Assembly (NCBI GenBank): GCA_927443345.1
Contig: CAKMKJ010000002.1
Location: forward strand, 1 to 64,000
Direction: 5' to 3'
Length of the DNA stretch: 64,000 bases
Origin: an uncultured Anaerolineaceae bacterium
Lineage (GTDB): Bacteria; Chloroflexota; Anaerolineae; Anaerolineales; Anaerolineaceae
Position 1 is the stretch's first letter; each line of letters begins with the position of its first letter. Made by a program: the position numbers and the translations under genes. The notes under the pieces are model-generated. The model saw only the letters and a list, made by a program, of their open reading frames with translations, made no database searches and was not told the DNA's origin. Below are positions 8,206-16,348 of the stretch, piece by piece.

Positions 8206-9768
8206 ATGAGTAAAACAATTAATGCATTTGTTTGTCACCATTACCAAAAGGAATTAGAAACGATTTTTCAACAAGAAAATATTCAGGATGTTAATATTCT
8301 GAATTATGATCCTGTGTGTATCAAACAGAAATTGGAACCCGTTGTCGCAAAAATGATTTCTGAAACAGAAAATGGTTGTTTAATTGCAGATACTTGTGTA
8401 TTAGCCCAACTTGATCAAATAAATAAAAAATCGAATCCGCTAAATAGAAATGTACAATTTGGCAATTGCCTACAAATGCTTGTCAGTAAAGAATTGCTAG
8501 AGTTTTACGCTTCAAATGGTGGTTATCTAGTTTCACCAGGCTGGTTATCCATTTGGAAGTCAAACCTAAAGGAATGGGGGTTTGATCAAAAGACAGCAAA
8601 GCAATTTTTTTCAGACTTTGCGAGAAAAATAATCTTGCTTGATTCTGGTGTTGATTCCAAAAGTGAAATCAACCTGACCAATTTCTCAGAATTTCTTGAT
8701 CTACCTAGCCAAACCATTCCAGTCGGACTTGACCATTTCCGTTTACTTGTATTGAACAAATTATCAAATTTTCAATCAGAAAAAAATATTGAAATACTTA
8801 TGAATCAGGCCAAACTAGCAAATCAACAAGTTGCAGATTATGCACTTGCATTTGATTTGGTGACAAATTTAACCAGGATGATGAATGAGTCTGAAGCAAT
8901 ACGAGAGATCGATAATACTTTTAAAATGCTCTTTTCACCCAAAGACACTGCTTATGTGTCTCTTCAAAATGGTAAATTGCTTAGCAATATGCCTCAATAT
9001 GCCAGTGAAGAAAAAGTAACCAAGCTGCAGCATTGGATAACAAACACTAATGACGATTATTCTGTAAATGAAAATAAAGATAGTTTCTTAATCCGCATCT
9101 CCCACCAATCTAAAACTTTAGGCGCTGCCGAAATATCAAAAATAGCCTTCCCTCAATATTTTGAAAAATACTTAAATATGGCATTATCAATTGCACCATT
9201 ATTTGGATTAGCGATTTCAAAAGCACGTGCTTTCCAACAACTTGAGGATGATGAAGTAAAACTTCAAAAACTTGCGTCAACAGATTCTTTAACTGGCCTA
9301 TTCAATCGTCGCTACTTTTTATCGGCATTGGATAATGAGTTTTCGCGTTCTAAAAGATACCATTCACCCTTAAGTGCCATTATGTTGGATATTGACCACT
9401 TTAAACTTGTAAATGACAACTATGGTCATCCCGTTGGAGATAAAGTTCTAATTGAATTAGCAAATATTATATCTGGCGAACTTCGCAAATCGGACATCGC
9501 TGCCCGTTTAGGGGGAGATGAATTCATTGTTCTCCTTCCTGAAACAAATCAAGTAAATGCCTTGATTTTTTCAAATCGTTTACGAAATAATATCGAAAAG
9601 ACTTTAACTTCTTATCAATCAGGACCAGTCTCTATTACAACCAGTATTGGTGTAGCCGAAATTAACAATGACTGTAAAACACCTGAAGATTTATTGCATC
9701 ACTGTGACCAAGCTCTGTATAACGCAAAAAACAAGGGTCGTAACATTGTTACAGCTTGGGAAAAATAA
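8206..9768 (+). CDS. diguanylate cyclase with DUF1638-like N-terminal domain
   Basis: A 520-residue soluble protein. The C-terminal third is a GGDEF domain: GGDEF at 436-440, 'DSLTGLFNRRYFL' at its start, and an RxxD inhibitory site (R427-KS-D430) five residues before the motif, so product feedback is expected. The middle (about 205-360) looks GAF-like. The N-terminal ~190 residues contain 'GGYLVSPGWLSIWKSNLKEWG', 'LLDSG' and 'GLDHFRLLVL' and resemble DUF1638, a family often found beside corrinoid methyltransferases; that assignment is from memory and moderate. It follows the methyltransferase by six bases, so c-di-GMP output probably responds to the methyl-transfer pair. Confidence 0.8.
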   Translation: MSKTINAFVCHHYQKELETIFQQENIQDVNILNYDPVCIKQKLEPVVAKMISETENGCLIADTCVLAQLDQINKKSNPLNRNVQFGNCLQMLVSKELLEFYASNGGYLVSPGWLSIWKSNLKEWGFDQKTAKQFFSDFARKIILLDSGVDSKSEINLTNFSEFLDLPSQTIPVGLDHFRLLVLNKLSNFQSEKNIEILMNQAKLANQQVADYALAFDLVTNLTRMMNESEAIREIDNTFKMLFSPKDTAYVSLQNGKLLSNMPQYASEEKVTKLQHWITNTNDDYSVNENKDSFLIRISHQSKTLGAAEISKIAFPQYFEKYLNMALSIAPLFGLAISKARAFQQLEDDEVKLQKLASTDSLTGLFNRRYFLSALDNEFSRSKRYHSPLSAIMLDIDHFKLVNDNYGHPVGDKVLIELANIISGELRKSDIAARLGGDEFIVLLPETNQVNALIFSNRLRNNIEKTLTSYQSGPVSITTSIGVAEINNDCKTPEDLLHHCDQALYNAKNKGRNIVTAWEK

Positions 9769-9877
9769 TCCTCATTTTAATCCACAAACTTTTTTCCAAA
9801 AAAATACTCTAAATTAGATTTATTTGACATTTCATATATAATATATCCAATAATAATAATGATTAAAGGGAGAGTAT

Positions 9878-10693
9878 ATGGTTGATTCATCGTTAAACGC
9901 CATTGTGACATCTAAAGTTGATTTATCTCCGCGTGTGATGACGTTGCGGGTCGCTGCCAATGGCTGGGAAATGCCAGATTTCACTCCCGGGCAGTTTGGC
10001 GTCCTCGGGCTGCCAGGTTCAGCACCTCGCGCTCCCTGGTCAGAAGCCGAACCCACCCCCAGTGACCCTGATAAACTCATTCGCCGACCCTACTCCATTA
10101 CTTCTTCCTCTAAAACAAGAGAATACATGGAGTTTTACATAAGCATGCTCTCCACTGGCGCACTAACCCCCCGTTTGTTCGCACTCAAGGTCGGCGATCC
10201 CATCTGGCTCGGACCCAAAACCAGCGGCATCTTCACCCTCAACCAGGTGCCCAAAGAAAAGCACATCGTCATGGTTGCTACCGGCACCGGTCTAGCGCCT
10301 TATATCAGCATGCTTACCACCGAACTGCAGTGCGGCAGCGACCGCAGATTTGCAGTACTTCACGGTGCCTACCATAGCTGGGACCTCGGCTACCGTTCTG
10401 AACTGCAAACCATGCAGTTCTTGTGTCAGAACTTCAAATACATTTCCACCATAGATAAACCCAACGAAGAACCCGTCTCCTGGGGCGGCAAGACCGGCTG
10501 GGTGCAAGAGGTATGGAAGTCTGGTGCTGTGGCTGATTCATGGGGACTGAAACCGACTCCTGAGAACACTCATGTCTTCTTGTGTGGTGTCTCTGGCATG
10601 GTTAACGCCATGCTTGAAGCACTCAATGCAGAAGGCTTTGTCGAACACACCAAACAACAAGAAGGCCAGATCCACATCGAACGCTTTGTCTAA
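9878..10693 (+). CDS. ferredoxin-NADP reductase-like flavoprotein
   Basis: A 271-residue FAD/NAD(P) oxidoreductase. It has the FAD motif RRPYSITS near residue 68, the nucleotide-binding motif VMVATGTGLAPYISML near residue 135, and the C-terminal VFLCGVSGMV typical of the ferredoxin reductase superfamily. It would pass electrons between NAD(P)H and a ferredoxin or flavodoxin. A 20-residue Pro-rich insert (SAPRAPWSEAEPTPSDPDKL) precedes the FAD motif. AAAGGGAGAG lies just upstream of the ATG. It is monocistronic, ends in a palindromic repeat, and returns to host-like base composition after the A/T-rich corrinoid operon. Confidence 0.82.
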   Translation: MVDSSLNAIVTSKVDLSPRVMTLRVAANGWEMPDFTPGQFGVLGLPGSAPRAPWSEAEPTPSDPDKLIRRPYSITSSSKTREYMEFYISMLSTGALTPRLFALKVGDPIWLGPKTSGIFTLNQVPKEKHIVMVATGTGLAPYISMLTTELQCGSDRRFAVLHGAYHSWDLGYRSELQTMQFLCQNFKYISTIDKPNEEPVSWGGKTGWVQEVWKSGAVADSWGLKPTPENTHVFLCGVSGMVNAMLEALNAEGFVEHTKQQEGQIHIERFV

Positions 10694-10699
10694 AAAAGA

Positions 10700-10735
10700 A
10701 TACCGGGAATCTGCTCTTTATTAGATTCCCGGTAT
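10700..10735 (+). repeat. palindromic repeat (family A), probable terminator
   Basis: Perfect 13-bp inverted repeat ATACCGGGAATCT / AGATTCCCGGTAT followed by CTAGGGTTT. The same arm and tail occur at 38101-38140, and the tail recurs at about 36971-36992, so this is a dispersed element rather than a unique terminator. Confidence 0.7.
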
Positions 10736-10831
10736 CTAGGGTTTAATTGATTTTTTATACCCAAGTCTTATTTAGATAATACAACCACGTGAGTTTCGAG
10801 AACTCCCGCAGTTTGCCGATAAAACAAGAAT

Positions 10832-13561
10832 TTACAATTTACTTTCTACAAACGGCACAACCTTATCCAGCGCCTCAGACAGCTTTGAAGCATCCTTACC
10901 GCCTGCCTGTGCCAGCACGGGGCGTCCCCCGCCGCTGCCGCCCATAATGCCTGCCACAGCTTTGACGATATCTCCGGCGTTCAGACCGCGTTTAACCAGG
11001 TCTTCTGTTACAGCGCAAATGATTGTCGGTTTGTCATTCACCACTGATCCGAGTGCCACCACGCCAGACGGATATTTTTCTCTGAAAGCATCTGTCATCA
11101 TACGCAGGGTATCATTATCCGCGTCTTTCAGAAGACAGCTCAAAACTGGAACATCCTTGATCATTTTCGTCCCGGACAATTGTTTGGTGAATTCTGTTTT
11201 GACCAACAACTGTTTCACTTCAATCATTTCATGCCGCAGGTCTTCATGCGCATCCATCAGTGCAATAATTTTTGTTGGCACTTCTTCGAGGCTGGCAGTT
11301 AACATCTTTGCAGATTTTCGTAGTGTCTTGTTGCGTTCTCTGATCACTTCGTAGGCAGCCCGACCGGTCACCGCTTCAATTCTTCTGACGCCGGCTGCAG
11401 CGCTGCCCTCGCTGAGGATCAGAAAGGTGCCGATATCGCCGGTATTTTCAACATGTGTGCCACCGCACAATTCATAAGAAATGGGATGCTCGGCATCAAT
11501 CGTCACAGTACGCACGATTTCACCATATTTTTCGCCAAACAATGCCATTGCGCCTTCAGCTTTGGCTTCGGCCAAAGATTTGGTCTTAATTGATAAGTCA
11601 TGATCTTCAAGAATCGCCTGATTGACGCCAGCTTCAATTTGGTCCAGCTTCTCGGCAGGAATGGCTTCATGATGGGTTAAGTCAAAACGCAGCCGGTCAG
11701 GCGCCACTAATGATCCTGCCTGGCGCGCGTGTTCGCCAATCACCTTATGCAGTTGTGCGTGCAACAAATGCGTGGCAGTATGGTTGCGCATGATATCCAT
11801 GCGCCGCTGATGGTCAACCATCACTACCGCTTCATCGCCAACCGAGACCTTGCCTCGGGTGACCATTCCATAATGGATGATCACGCCAGTGGCCGGTTTC
11901 TTGACTTCGATGATTTCAACTTCCCAACTTCCATCAGCCGCCTGAATCCAGCCCGTGTCGCCCATCTGTCCGCCGCTGTCAATGTAAAACCCGGTTTGTG
12001 GAACCAAAATTTCAACTTCTGTATCTGTCGGCGCAGAAGTGATTGCCTCACCTTCACTGAACAATCCTAAGATTTTGCCTTCTACTTTCATCAATTCATA
12101 TGGATTGTATTCAACCCCGTTGGCGTTAATTTCTTTGGCTTGTTTGCATTTTTCAAGCGCAGCGCTGTAGAGTTCTACATTTTCACAACCCATTTTTCCC
12201 ATGGCTTTACCACCGCCGGACTGAACCTTGTGCTCTTCCATGGCAGCCTTAAAACCCGCTTCATCCACATCCAGGTCTTGTTCCTGGGCAACGTCTCGAG
12301 TTAATTCAAAAGGCAGTCCGTGAGTGGCATAAAGCTCGAAAGCTCTTTTTCCATCCAATACTTTGCCGCCGGATTTTTTGAGTTCATTGAGAAGTTCATC
12401 CAAATAGCCGTAACCTTCTTCTACAGTTCGCGCAAAACGTTTTTCTTCTCGCGTAAAGTTATCGAGAATAGTATTGCGATTCTTTTCCAATTCAGGGTAG
12501 GCTTCACCATAACTGCTGATCACCACTTCTGCAATTTTTGCCAAAAAAGGTTCGGTCAACCCAAGTTTTGTGCCAAATCTTGCTGCCCGGCGGATGATCA
12601 TGCGGCAAATATAGTTGCGTCCCATGTTGCCAGGCACTACTCCGTCGCCAATCAAGAATGTCACAGCTCGCGTATGATCAGCAATCACCCGATAAGGGGT
12701 GAAATTCGCATCCATCTCTTCAACCGTCTTATTCGCCAGCGAACGAATCCTTTCAACCAACGGGTACAAAAGATCCGTGCGATAGTTGGAATTCTTGTTT
12801 TGCATGATCGATACAATACGATCCAGCCCCATGCCAGTATCCACGTGCGTAGCTGGCAATGGATCAAACTGGGTCAAGCTCACCCTATTGTATTGGATGA
12901 AAACCAGGTTCCAAATTTCGAGATATCGATTGCAGTCACCATTGACACCGCAAACATGCCCCGGCAAGTTTTGTTTGTTGCATGCAGCGGGGCCGCGATC
13001 CATATGAATCTCACTACACGGCCCGCACGGACCGGTTTCAGCCATTTCCCAAAAATTGTCTTTGCGCCCAAATTCCAACACATGGCTTGGATCCATGCCT
13101 GGTTGTTCTTTCCAGAAATTGGCTGCATCTTCATCTGTGGGCAGATTGCCCTTATCATCTTTGAAAACGGATGTGTAAAGGAATTTTGGGTCTATTCCCC
13201 ATTCCTTGGTCAAGAGTTCCCATGCCCAGGCAATAGCTTCTTTTTTGTAATAATCACCGAAAGACCAGTTGCCCAGCATTTCAAAAAAGGTATGGTGTGA
13301 ATCGTCCTTGCCCACATCTTCAAGATCATTGTGTTTTCCGGCTACGCGCATGCATTTTTGAGAGTTAACAGCACGTGTATATGGGCGATCATCTGTGCCT
13401 AAAAACACATCCTTAAACTGCACCATGCCTGCATTGGTGAAAAGAATCGTGGCGTCTCCGCCTGGCACCAATGAAGAAGATGGTACAAAAGTGTGTGCTT
13501 TTGAAATGAAGAAATCATTAAAAGATTGTCTGATCTCTGCGCCGGTCTTTGGTTTTTGCAT
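10832..13561 (-). CDS. alaS: alanyl-tRNA synthetase
   Basis: A 909-residue class II aminoacyl-tRNA synthetase with the full AlaRS layout. The catalytic core opens with EIRQSFNDFFISKAHTFVPSSSLVP, where TNAGMVQFKDVFLG and the 'FEMLGNWSFGDY' block are clear. The editing domain carries HTATHLLHAQL and the zinc motif CGGTHVENTGDIG. The C-Ala oligomerisation domain has GGSGGGRPVLAQAGG. I start at the ATG reading MQKPKTG; an in-frame GTG three codons upstream overlaps the AGGTGA that serves as ribosome binding site. The gene is on the minus strand and separated from the upstream peptidase gene by its own promoter-like region. Confidence 0.96.
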   Translation of the reverse strand: MQKPKTGAEIRQSFNDFFISKAHTFVPSSSLVPGGDATILFTNAGMVQFKDVFLGTDDRPYTRAVNSQKCMRVAGKHNDLEDVGKDDSHHTFFEMLGNWSFGDYYKKEAIAWAWELLTKEWGIDPKFLYTSVFKDDKGNLPTDEDAANFWKEQPGMDPSHVLEFGRKDNFWEMAETGPCGPCSEIHMDRGPAACNKQNLPGHVCGVNGDCNRYLEIWNLVFIQYNRVSLTQFDPLPATHVDTGMGLDRIVSIMQNKNSNYRTDLLYPLVERIRSLANKTVEEMDANFTPYRVIADHTRAVTFLIGDGVVPGNMGRNYICRMIIRRAARFGTKLGLTEPFLAKIAEVVISSYGEAYPELEKNRNTILDNFTREEKRFARTVEEGYGYLDELLNELKKSGGKVLDGKRAFELYATHGLPFELTRDVAQEQDLDVDEAGFKAAMEEHKVQSGGGKAMGKMGCENVELYSAALEKCKQAKEINANGVEYNPYELMKVEGKILGLFSEGEAITSAPTDTEVEILVPQTGFYIDSGGQMGDTGWIQAADGSWEVEIIEVKKPATGVIIHYGMVTRGKVSVGDEAVVMVDHQRRMDIMRNHTATHLLHAQLHKVIGEHARQAGSLVAPDRLRFDLTHHEAIPAEKLDQIEAGVNQAILEDHDLSIKTKSLAEAKAEGAMALFGEKYGEIVRTVTIDAEHPISYELCGGTHVENTGDIGTFLILSEGSAAAGVRRIEAVTGRAAYEVIRERNKTLRKSAKMLTASLEEVPTKIIALMDAHEDLRHEMIEVKQLLVKTEFTKQLSGTKMIKDVPVLSCLLKDADNDTLRMMTDAFREKYPSGVVALGSVVNDKPTIICAVTEDLVKRGLNAGDIVKAVAGIMGGSGGGRPVLAQAGGKDASKLSEALDKVVPFVESKL

Positions 13562-13603
13562 TAATTTCACCTGGTATGTATAAGATTTTTCGACTAATTC
13601 TTA

Positions 13604-13631
13604 ATTATATTCGATAACTTCGTTAAAACAA
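13604..13631 (-). promoter_or_regulatory. possible alaS promoter
   Basis: On the minus strand TTGTTT (13626-13631), a 16-base spacer and a perfect TATAAT (13604-13609). The -35 box overlaps the T tract of the preceding terminator. Confidence 0.4.
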
Positions 13632-13659
13632 AAAAACCGCAGAACAATTCCGCGGTTTT
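13626..13659 (-). terminator. terminator of the sigma-54 island operon
   Basis: On the minus strand AAAACCGC, an 11-base loop and GCGGTTTT followed by TTTG, 17 bases after the peptidase stop codon. It closes the TPR/peptidase operon before alaS. Confidence 0.8.
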
Positions 13660-13675
13660 ACAATCTACTGTTTCT

Positions 13676-16348
13676 CTATCGACTGACTGCTACTTTTAAA
13701 ACTTGACCTTGCTGGTCAAGGGTCACCTTGGCAAAATGCTTGTGAATTTTTTCAGACTGGTTGACTTGCTTGCTGAAAGAAACCACAACCCGTTTCGGTT
13801 GGCTTACGCCTTTGCCGCTGCCGGTAACCATGCGTGCCTGTTGATTTTGAATACGCATTTCAGCATATTCAATGCCGGGAAGATAGTCTTTTACCAATTC
13901 TTTGGCCGTAGAAACCATTTTTGGGGTAACTGTGGCGCTTTTTTCATCATAAGTAGTGCGGTCGCAGATGGTTTTAACCACTGGCGCTGCTGCTTCACGG
14001 CCCAGGTTCTTTGCCGCCCCTTGATAAGGATCATATGCAATAAGCGGATCCCCATACAAGATGAAAGATATTAGCGTTTTTTGGTCTTCGCCATCCAGGT
14101 AACCCTGACGACGGTTCATTTCGCGTACAAAATCCACCTTCGCCTTTATGAAGGCATTTCCTATGGCCAGTCCTTCAGAAAGGTTCTTAAAGATCAGGTA
14201 ACCCACCAGATCAGCGCCAATCAACGGCGTACTAATCGAGCCGTAAGCGATTGTTGAAGAACCAATCATTGCCAACACACCGATGCCGGTCATGGTCAAC
14301 GCTATGGATTGTTCTTCTTTCTTGCCAAAAATATGTCCGCCATAGCATGCTTCACAATAAACAATTCGCGGACTATTTGAATTTTTAATCAAATCTGATG
14401 GTTTAAGCGCAGTCGGGTAATCAGGTCCACCCAATTTATCTGAAGGGTCTTTTTGTCCATACCAATCGCTGCCGTCTTCAACACCATGAAGGTTAAAGTA
14501 CCCGATTGGCGCGGTTGCGAGCTTGGATGAAGAAAATGCTGCAGCCTTACCATTTGGAGATAAGAACAGGCTATTACCTTCTCCTATCGGACGAAATGCG
14601 GATAAGGAAGACCGTTTCCAAATGGAAGCGGTGTAACCGATATTGCCATTATTTTTAATCCAGGGCATATTCCAGGCCCTGACCATGTTCAAAATGCGGT
14701 TCACCCAGGTTTGCATTTGTGCTTCTTCCTGGTGATATTGAATTGTGTTTCTTATTTGGGTCAACAGCAAGCCAACCTCGCTGCCAGCTTCACCAGGCAG
14801 ACGTCCGACCGGCCAATCAGACACAAAGTAGTTCGTATCAAGAGAGCCATAAGGATTGTCAGATTTCACTTCTGCATCCGAATCGTCAGTGGGATTAGGT
14901 AGTTTGTGGAAAGGCACGATGCTTTCACCTCCAACGATTAAAACGCATCCAATCCGTTCACCCTTCTTTTGCAAAGCCTTATCCAGATCTGCCAAAGCTA
15001 ATTTGATCTTCCATGGGTCAATGGCGTCAATCGGAGTAATGCCATACCTGCCGCAGATTTCAAGGTCATCTGGCATAAACAAAATGGAACTCCAGGCATT
15101 TTTTTCCTGGATAGATTTCATCAATTTTTTGAGTTCGTCTTTGATGACCTGCGTACTCTGAGCACCGAACTGTGTTTCTAGTCCTTTATTCATGCTCAAA
15201 ACCACATAAGCCGGAAAGCGATTGTCTGAATTGCTGATCACCGGCTGGTTAATGCTTTCGGCTACCTTCTTTAACTCTTCTTCTACTTCTTTAACGGTTG
15301 AACTCTTACCAGGTGGTTTTTGTTTGTTGTCCTGGAATTTGGGGTGCTCTTGAAAACTGCCGTTTTCAGTGGGCAGCACTTTGTAGCCGTCAAAACTGCT
15401 TACTTCTGTGCGTAAGGGTTGTGTCAACTCCGGTTCAATTTCTTCAGTACTGTCATATGCGGATGAATCAAAGCTGGCTTGTCCATTCGATTTAGGATAT
15501 GAAGCAAATGAGGTCACATTGGGGGTACCCGGACCGGAACCCAAGATGTTCATTCCCAGTTTGCCCGCAACTTCAGCAGGCACACTGAAACTTGAAACTA
15601 CTTCCATCTTTGATGGATAAAGTGGTCTATATGCGAAGTTGCTGCCCCACATTCTGGTGGGCACCTGTGCAGATGCATCATTGGCAGCGCACAAATGCAT
15701 CATTTTTACGGCCTCATCATCATTGCCGGTTTCCATCCACGCTTTAGCCAGGATCAAATTGATTTGCAGACATTCAGGCCAGCGTTTTTGATAAAGGCGT
15801 GCCAAATTCAACACCGAAGTAGCATCAGATGTTTCAGAGGTAATTTCAAGGTGCAGCAGATCAGCTATTTCTGGATGAGTCGAATCCCCCATCACAGACA
15901 TTAACAGATTTTGAGCTTCGCTGAAATTCTTGGCCGCCATCGCCTGCTTTACCTGGATAAGTTTGGTTCCCCAGCTTGGCAGGTCAACAAATTGATTTGG
16001 CTGTTCGCCCAAACCCTGAAGAACACCGTTACATTTCTTTGCAAGTGCGGCATTTTCACTCGAGAAAAGTTCAACTCCAATTTTGAGCGCTTCCACATAC
16101 AACGGATCATTACTCAAAATTCGCTCAAGCACCTGGGAAGCTTGCGGGGCTCGTCCTTCATTGATTAGCGCTATGGCATAGTACAAGTTCACTTCAAGGT
16201 CACCCGGAAAAGCTGATAACCATACCAGCGCAGCCTGTCTGGTAAAGCGAAAGGATTTTGCATCCAAACCATTTTTAAGCAAGCGCAGCAGGTGTTCTCG
16301 ATCTATCATCTGAACTTTTTGCGGGGTTGGAGAAATATTTGAGATCAT
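13676..16348 (-). CDS. TPR protein with caspase-clan (C25/CHAT-like) peptidase domain
   Basis: An 890-residue cytosolic protein without signal peptide or membrane helix. Residues about 15-240 are TPR-like helical repeats, 240-370 is a Ser/Pro/Glu-rich linker, and the C-terminal ~500 residues look like a clan CD cysteine peptidase. 'GYFNLHG' supplies His621, and 'RIVYCEACYGGHIF' supplies the nucleophile, most likely Cys668 (Cys665 is a second candidate). The following 'SIALTMTGIGVLAMIGSSTIAYG' matches the strand-helix after the Cys in C25 and CHAT enzymes. Gingipains of this clan are secreted, but this one appears intracellular. Its ATG overlaps the stop of the giant TPR gene (ATGA), so the two are co-translated and probably partners. 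Confidence 0.78.
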   Translation of the reverse strand: MISNISPTPQKVQMIDREHLLRLLKNGLDAKSFRFTRQAALVWLSAFPGDLEVNLYYAIALINEGRAPQASQVLERILSNDPLYVEALKIGVELFSSENAALAKKCNGVLQGLGEQPNQFVDLPSWGTKLIQVKQAMAAKNFSEAQNLLMSVMGDSTHPEIADLLHLEITSETSDATSVLNLARLYQKRWPECLQINLILAKAWMETGNDDEAVKMMHLCAANDASAQVPTRMWGSNFAYRPLYPSKMEVVSSFSVPAEVAGKLGMNILGSGPGTPNVTSFASYPKSNGQASFDSSAYDSTEEIEPELTQPLRTEVSSFDGYKVLPTENGSFQEHPKFQDNKQKPPGKSSTVKEVEEELKKVAESINQPVISNSDNRFPAYVVLSMNKGLETQFGAQSTQVIKDELKKLMKSIQEKNAWSSILFMPDDLEICGRYGITPIDAIDPWKIKLALADLDKALQKKGERIGCVLIVGGESIVPFHKLPNPTDDSDAEVKSDNPYGSLDTNYFVSDWPVGRLPGEAGSEVGLLLTQIRNTIQYHQEEAQMQTWVNRILNMVRAWNMPWIKNNGNIGYTASIWKRSSLSAFRPIGEGNSLFLSPNGKAAAFSSSKLATAPIGYFNLHGVEDGSDWYGQKDPSDKLGGPDYPTALKPSDLIKNSNSPRIVYCEACYGGHIFGKKEEQSIALTMTGIGVLAMIGSSTIAYGSISTPLIGADLVGYLIFKNLSEGLAIGNAFIKAKVDFVREMNRRQGYLDGEDQKTLISFILYGDPLIAYDPYQGAAKNLGREAAAPVVKTICDRTTYDEKSATVTPKMVSTAKELVKDYLPGIEYAEMRIQNQQARMVTGSGKGVSQPKRVVVSFSKQVNQSEKIHKHFAKVTLDQQGQVLKVAVSR

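Noticed and set aside
9824-9842. TTGACA near TATAAT before the flavoprotein gene
   Set aside because: The two boxes are only 7 bases apart, so they cannot form a sigma-70 promoter together.
12320-13300. 326-codon open frame antisense to alaS
   Set aside because: It is the mirror of a strongly conserved synthetase frame. Its composition is that of a shadow frame and it has no ribosome binding site or family motif.
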